Notes: generated by a model from the letters alone, not told the origin. Positions 29,438 to 53,512 are shown, counted from the first letter of the stretch. The stretch: DNA of 64,000 bases from Acidobacteriota bacterium (GCA_016715865.1 JADJXM010000004.1:476779-540778); one strand, 5' to 3'. Numbers and translations: made by a program.

Positions 29438-30220
29438 TCAACCGAACATCGACGTCCAGGCGGCTCCGCCGAGGGCGAAGAAGACCGCGACGATGGCCGT
29501 GATGGTAATGGCCGTCGAAGATTTGAGTTTTTTAGAGACGGCCGAAAATCCGATGCCCAGCAGGATCACCTTCCAGATGTAAAAGATATCGACATAGGAC
29601 AACAGCGCTGTGACGAATTTCGGCAGGCCACCCATTCCGAGCGCCGGCAGCAATGCACCCAGATTTGAGCCGAGCGGGTTGTTCATGTCGAACTCATCGG
29701 CAGGCTTGACGAAAACCAGAATCAGAAAGATGAGCGTCGAGATAATCGATACGGCGAGTGTGGTGTAGATGGCGACCGACCAGACGGGCATGAACGAATT
29801 TTCCACCCCCATGACCATGCTGATCAGTTTGGCGATACCGGCGACGATCAGTGTGATGATCACCATGGTGATGGCCGCGATGAATGGAGTTGCGATTTTC
29901 ATGATCGGCGCTATTTTCTTCATCTGTTCTCGCTGCTGATCGGCCTGTTCCTGTGTCATGCGACCATCCTGAACCATCTCTTCCGTTCGCTGGTTCATCA
30001 TCTGATCAAAGGGCAGCTTGCTGAAGGCTACGAAAGTGCCGACAGCGGTCAGAACGACCAGGGCGATGATCGGGATCAGAACGCCGGGCGAACGGCCGAC
30101 ATCCTGAAAGGTCTCCGCGGGAGAAAAATAGACGCCCATCAACCGGCCGAAAAAGCCCTGTGCCGGAGGCGCTGATGCCGGTGGTTCGTTCTGAGATGCG
30201 TAGCTCATTTCTGGATTCAT
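29438..30220 (-). CDS. Yip1-family membrane protein
   Basis: A 260-residue protein with a proline-rich cytoplasmic start ([29 protein letters not shown]) and five membrane helices in the YIP1 pattern, including [38 protein letters not shown] and the last [20 protein letters not shown] charged, Met-rich loop ([19 protein letters not shown]) lies after the first helix. Bacterial members have no assigned role. The start is well placed, with AGGAGG 5 bases before the ATG. Confidence 0.8.
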   Translation of the reverse strand: MNPEMSYASQNEPPASAPPAQGFFGRLMGVYFSPAETFQDVGRSPGVLIPIIALVVLTAVGTFVAFSKLPFDQMMNQRTEEMVQDGRMTQEQADQQREQMKKIAPIMKIATPFIAAITMVIITLIVAGIAKLISMVMGVENSFMPVWSVAIYTTLAVSIISTLIFLILVFVKPADEFDMNNPLGSNLGALLPALGMGGLPKFVTALLSYVDIFYIWKVILLGIGFSAVSKKLKSSTAITITAIVAVFFALGGAAWTSMFG

Positions 30221-30301
30221 GATTCCTCCTGGTTAGGGGCTTCGAGAGGATGCCCTGGAAAATGGACCGCAACTACATTGTTATATACTGTCGTTTTGAC
30301 T

Positions 30302-32255
<1,954 letters not shown>

Positions 32256-32257
32256 TT

Positions 32258-32758
32258 TTATTTGGGAGCAGTATAGTATGGTTTGATCGCCAGGAATGTC
32301 TCATCAGCGGCGGCCGCGATCTGTTCGATGTTCTCTTTGAGCTCCTGTCCGTCGATAATTCTCAGGCTGAGATCGATGCGGACGAAGAGATTACCGCTCT
32401 CACTGACACCTATCTTCACCCGGTCGAACTCCTCGTTCAATCTCAATACGCGGGTCATCATTTCAGGCGTGAATTTAACCTCTTCCTTGTTGGCGACGAT
32501 GACGACCAGAACGACCAGATTCTGTTCAAGAACGGCGACGACATTGAACTCTTTCAGATTATTTCCGGTATAAGGCACGGCCCAGACATCATCTGATGAT
32601 TTCGAGTAGTTATGGCCCGAATCCTCGAGCAATTGCAGAACCCTCGATCTGTTCGTCTTGTTCTGTTGTTCACTTGCCGGCGCCGTCTGCGCCGGAGTAA
32701 CAATGTCGGCTATAATAACCAGCAGCAGTGCTCCCACGAGGGGAAAAATTCGCTTCAT
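32258..32758 (-). CDS. Secreted YbjN-like small protein
   Basis: A 166-residue exported protein. After a signal peptide ([23 protein letters not shown]) comes a domain with the YbjN / type III chaperone-like pattern of alternating strands and helices: [61 protein letters not shown] and [20 protein letters not shown]. The family's role is unclear. The ATG at 32758 has GGGAGAA ahead of it. It lies 32 bases after the decahaem cytochrome stop and 2 bases before the OppD-like gene, probably in the cytochrome operon. Confidence 0.72.
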   Translation of the reverse strand: MKRIFPLVGALLLVIIADIVTPAQTAPASEQQNKTNRSRVLQLLEDSGHNYSKSSDDVWAVPYTGNNLKEFNVVAVLEQNLVVLVVIVANKEEVKFTPEMMTRVLRLNEEFDRVKIGVSESGNLFVRIDLSLRIIDGQELKENIEQIAAAADETFLAIKPYYTAPK

Positions 32759-32790
32759 GCAATTCTCCCAGATAGATTTGATCGATAGTT

Positions 32791-36750
<3,960 letters not shown>

Positions 36751-36780
36751 GCGTTCCTTCCAAATTTGCGCCCGCTCACG

Positions 36781-38731
<1,951 letters not shown>

Positions 38732-39090
38732 CGAATTGATACTGCTTCGCACGGGCGCGCCTCCAATACCGGCCCTCAAAATAGACTGGCCTCTCCAATG
38801 GGGAATAGCTGACGACAGATTGCGAATCTCAACCTGCACACGTCGGGGCTTTACAAGATCAGAATGTCAGAATACCGGCCGATCGAAAAGCATTTGACCG
38901 GATGTGTTAGCGCTTGATAGCACAGGTTTTCTAAATAAGTCAATCTTTTGATTTTAAGGGTGCAAAGGTGGTGATTGTCGCAGGATTTTTTGCTTGCAGT
39001 AGATCAGTCATAAGGCTATAGTTTGGCCGATTTTCTCTTTTGAAACCTGCTTTTTCCTTCGCCCCCGATATCTGATCCGAGGAATATAGA

Positions 39091-41514
39091 ATGCGCCCAC
39101 TCGTCAGGCTCAAAGCACCAGTCACAATCATTCAGGTTACAGCAGCGACACTGATCGTCACGTTTGTGCTGGTCGCGCTCAAATACGGCAAATCCTCCGG
39201 AGTCTTGGCCGGCGCCGAAATCGCGACTGAGGTTGTGAGCGTAAACGCCGCCAGTTACCAGGGTTCGCTGGCGCCGGGAGCGATCGCGGCTGCCTTCGGA
39301 ACAAACCTTGCTGCGAGGGTCGAGAGCGCGCAATATCTGCCATTGCCAATCGAGATTGGCGGGACCTCTGTCAGGCTGATCGACTCTCAGAACCGCCAGC
39401 ATGCGGCGCCACTCTTCTTCGTCTCGCCAGGGCAGATCAATTATCTGATCCCAGAGCAGATGTCACGCGGAACGGGACGGATGATCGTGATGATTAATGG
39501 AATCCAGGTTTCAGAGGGCCAGGTGCAGATCGTCGATGCCTCGCCCGCCATGTTCACCACCAGTTTCAACGGCCGCGGACTGCCGGTCGCCCTGACGACA
39601 TTTGATGGATCGTATTATAACAGTGTGATCAATCCGGATGGATCGGCCAGACCGGTCAGCCCGGGCAGCGTCTGGCGACCGAACTATCTGATGCTCTTCG
39701 GCACCGGCCTGCGCCACGCGGGTAACCTGCGGATCCGCATCGGAGGCCAGGAAGTCGCTCCGATGTACAGTGGAGCCCAGGGTGCATTCGCCGGGCTGGA
39801 CCAGATCAACCTCGCGCTGCCGCCGAATCTGCCGGGTGGAATGACTGATATCGTGATCACCGCTGACGGTCGATCAAGCAACATCGTGCAGTTGCGAATC
39901 CAGGGCGAGGCTGTCAGCGCGCAAGCCGGCCTTGCCCAGAGCGACGTCGAAACGATCATTGCACAAGCCGTCGGCAAGGCTCAGGAACTCGGCCGGAAGG
40001 TAACCGTCGCCGTGACAGACAAGGAAGGCAATGTTCTCGGCGTCTTCAGGATGACCGGGGCCCCGGCGACCACGCGCATCGGAGCTTTCAACCTGCTGAC
40101 CGGAGCGAAACAGAAACCGGTCGATCCGGACGGATTGCAGGATGTCGATGTGCCCGCGGCTTTCGCGGCGATTTCAAAAGCCGGAACGGCCTCTTTTTTC
40201 AGCACCCAGGGCAACTCCTTCACCACGCGCACAGCCAGTTTCATCGTCCAGGAGCACTTTCCGCCAGGGATCAAATTCCAGGCAGCGGGGCCGCTCTTCG
40301 GAGTCCAGTTTTCGCAACTCCCCTGCTCCGACGTCAAGCTGCCGGGGCTCCCGCTCGGACTTTCGGGAGATCCCGGCGGAGTCCCGATATACAAGAATGG
40401 GATAGCCGCCGGCGGAGTCGGGATCGAGGGCGACGGGTTCTACTCGATCGACCTCGATGCATCGGATCTGGATCAGGCTCCCGAAGAGATCATCGCCGTC
40501 GCCGCAACACGCGGTTTCGAGGCCCCGGCCGACATTCGCGGAGACCAGATTCTGGCCGACGGAATCCGCCTCCCGTTCGTCAATGCCGCACAAACGGGCG
40601 GCATTGCTCCCGCTTTCGCTTCTCTGCCTGGAACTGTCGACCCGCTCTTTCCTGTGCGCGCTGCCGCGGCCAGCCTCTTTTCACCGCTCACGCTCGGCGG
40701 CGTGCCGGGCAGGATTGACCCGCGTTACTTCCCGTTCAAGCCCGGCACCGAAGCGAGCGCCAGCAGACTGACCGCTGCTGAAGTCAACCTGATCATCACC
40801 CAGGCGGCGCAGCAGGCTTACCGGACGCGCGCGGCGATCCGTCGCCCGCTCGGATCGCCGGCCGAAGTCAATATCGCGGTGGTCGACACAAACGGCGTGG
40901 TTTTAGGGTTGTTCAGCACCCAGGACGCCCCGATCTTCGGATTTGACGTTTCGGTTCAAAAGGCGCGCACGGCCACATTCTTCAGCAATCCGAATGCGGG
41001 GGCTCTGCTGCGAGGCGCTGAGGCAGGAAAGTTCGTCAAATTCGCCGATGCTGCGCTGGCCGACGGGCTCAGGCTCGACGGCGCAGTCGCCTTCAGCGAT
41101 CGCGCCGGGGGCTTTCTGAGCCGCCCCTTCTTTCCCGACGGCATCGACGGCACCGCCAACGGTCCGTTTTCAAAGCCGATCGACGTCTGGAGCCCTTTCA
41201 ATACCGGGCTCCAGTCGGCACTGGTCAAAACGGCTCTCGTCAATATTCTGAGCGGAATACCGGCGGCCAGTTGCACCGCTATCCCGAACCTTCCGAACGG
41301 GATTCAAATCTTCGCCGGCAGCGTTCCGCTTTACCGCAACGGCGTTCTGATCGGCGGCATAGGCGTCAGCGGAGACGGCATCGATCAGGATGACATCATC
41401 GCTTCCGCTGGGAGCGTCGGGTTCGAAGCGCCGGCGGCAATCCGCGCCGATCAGTTCTTCGTCCGCGGCGTCCGCCTGCCGTTTGTCAAGTTCCCGCGGC
41501 ACCCGAATCTGTAA
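39091..41514 (+). CDS. Secreted TIGR03437 protein with two HbpS/GlcG-type domains
   Basis: An 807-residue exported protein. A hydrophobic start (ITIIQVTAATLIVTFVLVAL-like) is followed by a TIGR03437 domain at about 45-268 (AIAAAFGTNLAARV, PLFFVSPGQINYLIP, LMLFGTGLRHAGNLRI, GLDQINLALPPNLPGG). Then come two repeats of the HbpS/GlcG ('haem-degrading', DUF336) fold at about 275-500 and 560-805, each starting with an alpha helix and VAVTDKEGNVLGVFRM or IAVVDTNGVVLGLFST, and ending GGVGIEGDG / GGIGVSGDG and RGFEAPADIR / VGFEAPAAIR. HbpS binds haem in Streptomyces. The neighbours are multihaem cytochromes, so haem or redox sensing outside the cell is a reasonable guess. Confidence 0.85.
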   Translation: MRPLVRLKAPVTIIQVTAATLIVTFVLVALKYGKSSGVLAGAEIATEVVSVNAASYQGSLAPGAIAAAFGTNLAARVESAQYLPLPIEIGGTSVRLIDSQNRQHAAPLFFVSPGQINYLIPEQMSRGTGRMIVMINGIQVSEGQVQIVDASPAMFTTSFNGRGLPVALTTFDGSYYNSVINPDGSARPVSPGSVWRPNYLMLFGTGLRHAGNLRIRIGGQEVAPMYSGAQGAFAGLDQINLALPPNLPGGMTDIVITADGRSSNIVQLRIQGEAVSAQAGLAQSDVETIIAQAVGKAQELGRKVTVAVTDKEGNVLGVFRMTGAPATTRIGAFNLLTGAKQKPVDPDGLQDVDVPAAFAAISKAGTASFFSTQGNSFTTRTASFIVQEHFPPGIKFQAAGPLFGVQFSQLPCSDVKLPGLPLGLSGDPGGVPIYKNGIAAGGVGIEGDGFYSIDLDASDLDQAPEEIIAVAATRGFEAPADIRGDQILADGIRLPFVNAAQTGGIAPAFASLPGTVDPLFPVRAAAASLFSPLTLGGVPGRIDPRYFPFKPGTEASASRLTAAEVNLIITQAAQQAYRTRAAIRRPLGSPAEVNIAVVDTNGVVLGLFSTQDAPIFGFDVSVQKARTATFFSNPNAGALLRGAEAGKFVKFADAALADGLRLDGAVAFSDRAGGFLSRPFFPDGIDGTANGPFSKPIDVWSPFNTGLQSALVKTALVNILSGIPAASCTAIPNLPNGIQIFAGSVPLYRNGVLIGGIGVSGDGIDQDDIIASAGSVGFEAPAAIRADQFFVRGVRLPFVKFPRHPNL

Positions 41515-41520
41515 AGAATT

Positions 41521-41648
41521 GAATCGCAAAGGCCGCAAAGGGGCAAAGATTTTTTGGTGATATGAATATCCGGATTATTACCAGTGAATATAATTCGAAC
41601 ACTGATCTTCCCTGTATATCTTCGCCCCTTTGCGGCCTTTGCGATCAG
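41521..41648. repeat. CGCAAAGG palindromic element, copy 1
   Basis: Outer arms read TCGCAAAGGCCGCAAAGGGG and its reverse complement at the far end. The inside, about 85 bases, is nearly the reverse complement of the inside of the copy at 56.1 kb (shared GGTGATATGAATATCCGGAT and TATAATTCGAACACTGATC). It lies between the HbpS-type gene and the first nonahaem cytochrome. Confidence 0.92.
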
Positions 41649-41674
41649 TTTTTGATATTAATCATCGGCAGCAC

Positions 41675-42979
<1,305 letters not shown>

Positions 42980-43014
42980 AAAGTGATGAGTGACAATAAC
43001 TCCTTTAACAGTAT

Positions 43015-43989
43015 ATGCGGACTGAAAAGATAAAATTCGCCCTGCTGCTGCTGGCGCTTTGCTGCCCTGTCTCGATCGCTGCACTCTTTCCCGCGATCTC
43101 CGCTGAGGAACAGCAGAATCCTGTCCCGAAGCAGCCGATCAATTACGAAAAGTTCACTCACGGGTCGCACAGTGGAACAGTCAGCGTGCCAGGCACCAAT
43201 CACGCCCGTGTGCTGAAATGTGATTCCTGCCATAACCGACGTGACAGAATCGACTCGATCGTGCAGACCACCAACCGCAACCGCAGACTCGGGCTCAAAT
43301 TCCCCGGTCACAAAGCCTGTATCGAATGCCACGTCGACCAGTTCACCGGGACGCCTCAAAAAACCTGCACCATCTGTCACGAGACCAGACAAGGATTGAC
43401 TGCGCGGCCGCCACAACGCGATTATCCGGCAAGATACGACTTCAACGCTTTTTTTGACGCCAAACAGCATGAATTGCATATCGACTACAAGCTGCCGGCG
43501 TCAGGGAAAATGACCGATTGCAATTTCTGCCACAAACAGGATACACGCCCGGCCGTTCTGACCATCGCCTCGCATACCGAGTGTTTCGCCTGCCATTCGC
43601 CATCGAGCGGAGATGCAAAAGGCTCCGAAAAATCCGGCTGCGCGGTCTGCCATACCCAGATGCAAGTCGGTGTCCAGCCTTATTCCGCGAAATATGTCAG
43701 CCGCGCCTACGGCGCACTGTTCACGCATAAATCGCACGTCGCATATATGAATGGTAAATGTGACATGTGCCACACCATCTCGGGCGGATACAATCAGCCG
43801 GCTCCGGCGTCGCTCAGGGTCAGGCAACATCTCACTCCTGCAGAACGCAGTGGCCGCGGATGCTTCAGCTGCCACGACGGCGGAGTTCATTACGGACGGA
43901 AGGTCTTCAGCGGAGAACCGGGCAGCGAGGGCGGCGGGTCGTGCCAAAAGTGTCACACCCGCGAGGATTTCAAGGTCGTGCCAAAATAG
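43015..43989 (+). CDS. Periplasmic nonahaem c-type cytochrome
   Basis: A 324-residue exported cytochrome with signal peptide FALLLLALCCPVSIAALFPA and nine CxxCH sites: CDSCH, CIECH, CTICH, CNFCH, CFACH, CAVCH, CDMCH, CFSCH, CQKCH. FTHGSH and FTHKSHV supply likely axial His. It shares the FxHxxH layout with the gene before it, suggesting duplication, and the two are probably co-transcribed. The 28 haem sites in the locus (10 + 9 + 9) suggest a haem wire. The terminal electron acceptor is not indicated. Confidence 0.93.
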   Translation: MRTEKIKFALLLLALCCPVSIAALFPAISAEEQQNPVPKQPINYEKFTHGSHSGTVSVPGTNHARVLKCDSCHNRRDRIDSIVQTTNRNRRLGLKFPGHKACIECHVDQFTGTPQKTCTICHETRQGLTARPPQRDYPARYDFNAFFDAKQHELHIDYKLPASGKMTDCNFCHKQDTRPAVLTIASHTECFACHSPSSGDAKGSEKSGCAVCHTQMQVGVQPYSAKYVSRAYGALFTHKSHVAYMNGKCDMCHTISGGYNQPAPASLRVRQHLTPAERSGRGCFSCHDGGVHYGRKVFSGEPGSEGGGSCQKCHTREDFKVVPK

Positions 43990-43990
43990 A

Positions 43991-44092
43991 GTTTCCAGTT
44001 TCAAGTTTCCAGTTTCCAGGAGACCGAAACTTAGGCCGCTGATTGCCGATTTAACGGCCTGGCCGACTTATCCTTACTGGAAACTGGAAACT
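43991..44092. repeat. Heptamer hairpin of a different unit (GTTTCCA)
   Basis: The left arm is four units of AGTTTCC/AGTTTCA (43991-44019) and the right arm is CTGGAAACTGGAAACT (44077-44092). It has the same plan as the GTAGAAA hairpins and also sits between two convergent genes, starting 2 bases after the cytochrome stop, but the 7-base unit is unrelated. Confidence 0.85.
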
Positions 44093-44107
44093 ATTTTCTT
44101 CCCCTTG

Positions 44108-46504
44108 TCACTCCCATCTGAGCGCTATCATCGGGTCCACCTTTGAAGCGCGCCGCGCCGGGATCCAGGACGCCAGAAACGCAATAGCCATCAGAGCCAG
44201 AGTAATGACCGCGAAGGTTGACGGGTCCGTCGCGTTGACTTCGAACAACAGGCTGGCCATGACACGCGTCAGCGCCAGCGCACCGGCCAGCCCGATCACC
44301 ACGCCGATCAGCGCCAGCGCCATACCCTGACGCACGACCATCCGCCTCAAGTCGCTCGTTTGTGCTCCAAGTGCCATGCGGATGCCGATCTCGTGCGTGC
44401 GCTGGGTGACCGAGTACGAGATAACGCCGTAAATCCCCACCGCCGCCAGCAGCAGCGCGATGGCCGCAAACGAGCCCATCAACCAGAGGTTGAGCTTGCG
44501 CGTCGACATCGATTTAGCGATCAGCTCTTCCATCGTAGCGATGTTGTAAATGGGCTGTTGTCGATCGACCGATCGAACCTGCCGGCGCACGGCCCCGACC
44601 AGACTCATCGGATCAACCGAGGCACGGACAAGCAGCCCAGATCGCCCCAGCGGTATTTGCAGGTATGAGGCATAAACGTGCGGAGCGGCCTCTTCATCAA
44701 GCCCCGATTGCCGAACGTCCCCGGCGATGCCGATGATTGTCGCCCAGTCTTCGCCCAGGTTGATGCGGCGACCGATCGGGTTTCCGTTCGGCCAGAACTT
44801 GCCGGCGAAAGTCTGATTGATGACAGCCACCACCGGCGCGCCCTTTGCATCGCCTTCGGTGAATGATCGCCCTTGCAGAATGGGGATGTTCATCATCCGG
44901 AAATAGTCAGGACTGATCACTCTGAAGTCGGCCAGTGGCGTCTCATCCATGCTCTTAGGCTCGGGACGTCCCTCAATGTTGAAGACTGAGACGCCACGCC
45001 GACCTGAGTAAGGCGGATGATTGACCAGAGCTGCCGACCCCACTCCGGGAATTGACGAAACGCGTTCGAGCACCGATTTATAAAAACCGATACGCTGTGG
45101 ATCTTCTGCATATTTAGCTTCCGGGAGCGACAGTTCGACGTTGAGCAGGTTTTTCGAATCGAACCCGGGCTCGACCTCGAGCAGCCGCCAGAAACTTTTG
45201 ATCATCAAGCCCGCGCCGATCAGCAGCACGAGCGAAAGCCCCACTTCGACCACTACCAGCACCCCACGCAGTCGCTGATTTCCAGTTTTCGTGCCACGCC
45301 CGCCCTCTTTCAAAGTCTCATTCAAATCAGAGCGCGAAGCCTGCAGCGCGGGCGCAAGGCCGAATATGACGCCGGTCAAAAGCGAGATCAGTAAAGTAAA
45401 GGCAAGCACGCGGCCGTCAACGTCAATCTGATCAGCTCGTGGAATCTGGCCTGTGCCCAGCAATCGGACCAGGTCACCAGCCCAGATTGCGATCAGAAGC
45501 CCGGCGCCGCCCCCGAGGAAAGCCAGCAAAAGGCTCTCGGTCAGCGACTGCCGCGCGATTCGCCACTGGCTGGCGCCAAGCGCCAGCCGCACCGCCACCT
45601 CATTGCGCCGCGCGGCTGCCCCTGCCAGCAGGAGGTTGGCCACATTGGCGCAGGCGATCAACAGGACGAATCCGACCGCACCCGCCAGAATCAGCAGCGA
45701 AGGCCGCAATTGCCGCCCAACCGCTGCATTCAGAGGAACCAGATTCACTCCCACCTGCACACGCGGGTCGTCCTGCTGACGCCGCCTGGCGAGGGTTTCG
45801 AAGTCAACCCGCGCCTGCTCATAACTGACACCCGGTTTAAGCAGGCCGACAGCCACCAGATTGTGTGAGTCGCGGTTGGTCTCGGTCTCGATCGATCGCG
45901 GCAGAAAGATGTCTCCCGGCACGCGGTTGGAGATCGGCGGCGGGAATTGAAACTCCTGCCGCATGACGCCGATGACAGTGTAACCGGCCCCATCGAGCAT
46001 AATCGTCTGGCCGATGATGCCTGATTTGCCTGCGAACTGGTTCTGCCAGAGTTTGTGACTGAGCAACGCGACCCTGGCGTTTGTGCGATCTTCTTCGACT
46101 GTGAACGTGCGTCCGAGCAGCGGTTTCGTGCCGAGCGTCGAGAATAGATTCTCCGTCGCCGCATAACCTTCCACGCGCAGCGGCTCGCTTCCACCCGTCA
46201 GGTTGAGATTCACACTCTCTCCGGCTCCAATCTGCGTGAACGACCGGCTACCCTCTCGATATTCGACCAGTTCCTTCGGCGAGAGCTCGACCTGGTCCAC
46301 CCGCTTCAGCTTCCCCCAGATGACCACCAGATTCTCGGCGTTCGGGTAGGGCAGGCGTTTCAGCAAGACGGTGTTGATGACGCTGAAGACAGCCGTGTTC
46401 GCGCCAATCCCGAGCGCCAGCGTGATGACCGCAACCAGTGTGAAGCCGGGTTTCTTCACCAACATTCGCATTCCATAGCGCATGTCCTGCCATAGTATCT
46501 GCAT
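44108..46504 (-). CDS. MacB/FtsX-type ABC permease (acidobacterial duplicated orphan permease)
   Basis: A 798-residue permease with two FtsX modules. An N-terminal helix ([22 protein letters not shown], the family hallmark) leads to a periplasmic MacB-like domain ([22 protein letters not shown]), three helices ([27 protein letters not shown] on), a second periplasmic domain ([21 protein letters not shown]) and a last set of helices with [24 protein letters not shown]. This is the duplicated orphan permease type abundant in Acidobacteriota. No ATPase gene is adjacent, as is usual for it. The substrate is unknown. Confidence 0.92.
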   Translation of the reverse strand: MQILWQDMRYGMRMLVKKPGFTLVAVITLALGIGANTAVFSVINTVLLKRLPYPNAENLVVIWGKLKRVDQVELSPKELVEYREGSRSFTQIGAGESVNLNLTGGSEPLRVEGYAATENLFSTLGTKPLLGRTFTVEEDRTNARVALLSHKLWQNQFAGKSGIIGQTIMLDGAGYTVIGVMRQEFQFPPPISNRVPGDIFLPRSIETETNRDSHNLVAVGLLKPGVSYEQARVDFETLARRRQQDDPRVQVGVNLVPLNAAVGRQLRPSLLILAGAVGFVLLIACANVANLLLAGAAARRNEVAVRLALGASQWRIARQSLTESLLLAFLGGGAGLLIAIWAGDLVRLLGTGQIPRADQIDVDGRVLAFTLLISLLTGVIFGLAPALQASRSDLNETLKEGGRGTKTGNQRLRGVLVVVEVGLSLVLLIGAGLMIKSFWRLLEVEPGFDSKNLLNVELSLPEAKYAEDPQRIGFYKSVLERVSSIPGVGSAALVNHPPYSGRRGVSVFNIEGRPEPKSMDETPLADFRVISPDYFRMMNIPILQGRSFTEGDAKGAPVVAVINQTFAGKFWPNGNPIGRRINLGEDWATIIGIAGDVRQSGLDEEAAPHVYASYLQIPLGRSGLLVRASVDPMSLVGAVRRQVRSVDRQQPIYNIATMEELIAKSMSTRKLNLWLMGSFAAIALLLAAVGIYGVISYSVTQRTHEIGIRMALGAQTSDLRRMVVRQGMALALIGVVIGLAGALALTRVMASLLFEVNATDPSTFAVITLALMAIAFLASWIPARRASKVDPMIALRWE

Positions 46505-46544
46505 AATCCTTCCTTTATTTATCGTAACTGCTCAGCCCCTGAAT

Positions 46545-46647
46545 GCGAATATGGAGTGCGGCGGCCCGGCGCCGCTTTAGTATTAAATTTTGTCAAATGC
46601 TGAAAGTAATACTAAAGCGGCGCCGGGCCGCCGCACTCCATATTCGC
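46545..46647. repeat. Perfect 41-base-arm palindromic element (MITE-like)
   Basis: Arms 46545-46585 and 46607-46647 are exact reverse complements over 41 bases, beginning GCGAATATGGAGTGCGGCGG, with a 21-base spacer containing GTCAAATGC. Upstream, AACTGCTCAGCC (46526-46537) is shared with the interrupted copy at 23831. It lies between the permease and the receiver gene. Perfect arms of this length suggest recent origin or active upkeep. Confidence 0.95.
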
Positions 46648-46780
46648 CTATCAAGCGGAATGCCACGCCGAGTCGGCCGGCTAACTTCTCTATTTACTAT
46701 ATTTGCAAAGTTGTTTGTGTCAGCCGGTGGGATCTTCGGTGTTCCATTCCGGGAATCCGCATTCCCAAAAGCGGAAAATG

Positions 46781-47140
<360 letters not shown>

Positions 47141-47474
47141 GCGACACCCCAAAATATGGTAGCGGGCGATATCGAACAGATAAAATGAGAGCAGCGCTTT
47201 CTCATGACAAATCCGCAGTCGAATACTGTAGCCGGATCGGCACCGAAAAGACGCTGACTGAAGGGTCGGACATATACATCAGCGCATCAGAAACGCCTTG
47301 TTTTCGGGGCATCATGCTTGCATCAGGCGCATCCGTGCTAAGAGCATGTGTGTAACGGCAGGGCTGCCGCTCTTGTTTAACGGGCCGGATTATAACTTAA
47401 TCTCGAAAAAAGTGTAGTGCTGCCGGACAAAATGAGTCAATACACACCAGTCCTGACAGGGCACAAGCCGGACG
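47141..47474. other. Gene-free interval with a small hairpin
   Basis: Nothing convincing is encoded. A short hairpin CGGCAgggcTGCCG is at 47356-47369. A 37-codon minus-strand frame (47202-47315) has no ribosome site and no recognisable product. The interval must hold the promoter of the receiver gene, which I could not place. Confidence 0.4.
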
Positions 47475-48428
<954 letters not shown>

Positions 48429-48599
48429 ACGAACTTACTTCTCGTCTAATCCTGAAACTTGAACGGTTACAATGAATTAACCGGTCAGAACTGTCAAATG
48501 ATTTTTTTCTGGAACTTTCGCGCGGGAAATAATAATCATGAACGGAAGCCGGGAAATGAGTGGCCGGTCGCCTGCTGCGGAAGCAGCCATGAGTTATTC

Positions 48600-49235
48600 A
48601 TGATAACGGGTATGAAGAATCTGAACACTACTGACGATCATGAGCTTCTCAGGCTGACGCTGGCCGGTCACGAAGAGGCGTTCACAACGCTCTACCGGCG
48701 GCGGAGCGGGCTTGTCCACCGTTTCGCTTCGCGCATGTGCGGCGGCGCGAACGGAATCGCCGAGGACGTGACGCAGGACGTCTTTATGATCCTCATGAAG
48801 GATGGAGACCGATTCGATCATACGCGAGCCTCTCTGACAACCTGGCTGCTCGGGATCACGCGTAACCAGGTACTGCGCCGGATCAACAGCGATCGATCGA
48901 TGGTGCCGATGCCCGTCGAATTCGAGGACGGCGGAGAAATTGCCTCCCGCATGGTGACTGAAAGTGATCAACTCGGGAATCTGACGCGGGCCGAAATGAT
49001 AGAAAATGTACGTCAGGCTGTTACCACGCTGCCGCCGCATTACCGCGAAGTCGTCATCCTCTGCGACCTCGAAGAGATAAGTTACGCCGACGCGGCGAAT
49101 ATCCTGGATTGCGCCGTCGGAACGGTGCGATCGAGACTTCACCGCGCTCGAGGCATGCTCGTTGATCGATTACGATCATTGAAGACGCATGAGAAAAGCC
49201 CCGTTCAGGAAACTTCTGTTAGGAATCTGTTATGA
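48600..49235 (+). CDS. ECF-type RNA polymerase sigma factor
   Basis: A 211-residue sigma factor. Region 2 runs through DHELLRLTLAGHEEAFTTLYRR, AEDVTQDVFMIL and SLTTWLLGITRNQVLRRI. Region 4 has LPPHYREVVILCDLEEISYADAANILDCAVGTVRSRLHRARGML. An ATG at 48612 is an alternative start; the frame also extends upstream to 48459 without support. It overlaps the anti-sigma gene by 4 bases (ATGA), the usual sigma/anti-sigma coupling. The secreted protein encoded third may be a target or the signal source. Confidence 0.92.
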   Translation: MITGMKNLNTTDDHELLRLTLAGHEEAFTTLYRRRSGLVHRFASRMCGGANGIAEDVTQDVFMILMKDGDRFDHTRASLTTWLLGITRNQVLRRINSDRSMVPMPVEFEDGGEIASRMVTESDQLGNLTRAEMIENVRQAVTTLPPHYREVVILCDLEEISYADAANILDCAVGTVRSRLHRARGMLVDRLRSLKTHEKSPVQETSVRNLL

Positions 49236-49999
49236 GATGTCAGGAATTTGATGCGCACGTGACCGAACTCAGTCGCAACGCAGTGATGGATGCGGCAATC
49301 CGCGCCGAGGCATTGCGGCATGCTGAAGAGTGCTTGCGATGCCGGGCAGCGCTTGTCGATCATCAACGCCTGGTCGAGGGACTGCGCGCGCTGGCTGAGA
49401 CCGGCCGTGCGATCGAACCGCCTGCTTCCGTCGAGGAGTCGCTGCTGCAAGCCTTCAGGGAGAACAGGGCCGCGGCATCCGCCGGAACAACTCCCGGACG
49501 ACGATGGACGCCCTGGCTCGCTGTCGCCGCAGCCGCGATGCTGATTGCCATGATCGGAGCAATAACATTAATCAGCCGTGATACCGGCGATCAAACGCCT
49601 CGACTGGCTGGCCCCGATCTCGCGCGTGCGACTCCGCCGGCGCATCCAGAAGACCCAGCTGGCGAGCTGACCGCCGGTCCTGAATCGGCAGCAAATCACG
49701 ATCAGCGCGCGGTTGCGATTCCTGCCGCCCTGTTAAAAGCAAATCACCGTCCCCGACCGCGTCCGCCGATTGCGGAAAGATTGTCCGGACGCGAAATCAC
49801 AACGGATTTCATCCCGCTCTCATACGGCGCCGAATACATCCCGATTGAAAGCGGTCAGATTATTCGAGTCAAAATGCCGCGATCCGCGTTGATCTCGTTC
49901 GGCTTGCCGATGAGCCAGGACCGCATCGACGAACAGGTCAAGGCAGACATCCTGGTCAGCAATGACGGACTGGCTCACGCGATCCGGTTCGTTCAATAA
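49232..49999 (+). CDS. Membrane anti-sigma factor with zinc-finger-like N-terminus
   Basis: A 255-residue protein with a ZAS-type start (MRCQEFDAHVTELS, then LRHAEECLRCRAAL giving His-x3-Cys-x2-Cys). One membrane helix follows at about 92-110 (WLAVAAAAMLIAMIGAITLI) with a periplasmic C-terminal domain rich in Pro and ending in a beta-type segment (FIPLSYGAEYIPIESGQIIRV). It should hold the ECF factor at the membrane until an envelope signal releases it. Coupled by overlap to the sigma gene and followed after 60 bases by the secreted-protein gene. Confidence 0.85.
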   Translation: MRCQEFDAHVTELSRNAVMDAAIRAEALRHAEECLRCRAALVDHQRLVEGLRALAETGRAIEPPASVEESLLQAFRENRAAASAGTTPGRRWTPWLAVAAAAMLIAMIGAITLISRDTGDQTPRLAGPDLARATPPAHPEDPAGELTAGPESAANHDQRAVAIPAALLKANHRPRPRPPIAERLSGREITTDFIPLSYGAEYIPIESGQIIRVKMPRSALISFGLPMSQDRIDEQVKADILVSNDGLAHAIRFVQ

Positions 50000-50059
50000 C
50001 AGAACATGAGCGTCAGCGAACGCATCATGACATTTCTTGAAAGGCAATCTGGAGAAACC

Positions 50060-52241
<2,182 letters not shown>

Positions 52242-52296
52242 AGGATAATGAGCATCGATTTGACAGTCGTTTCATTTGACAATAGAACGTAAAAAA

Positions 52297-52331
<35 letters not shown>

Positions 52332-52363
52332 AGTTTTCCTGCCGTTATTTCGAATGGAGATTT

Positions 52364-53512
<1,149 letters not shown>

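Noticed and set aside
41630..41674. Upstream start for the first nonahaem cytochrome
   Set aside because: It begins inside the arm of a palindromic repeat; the ATG at 41675 gives a standard signal peptide.
47202..47315. Possible 37-residue minus-strand peptide
   Set aside because: No ribosome site, no recognisable product and no neighbour support.
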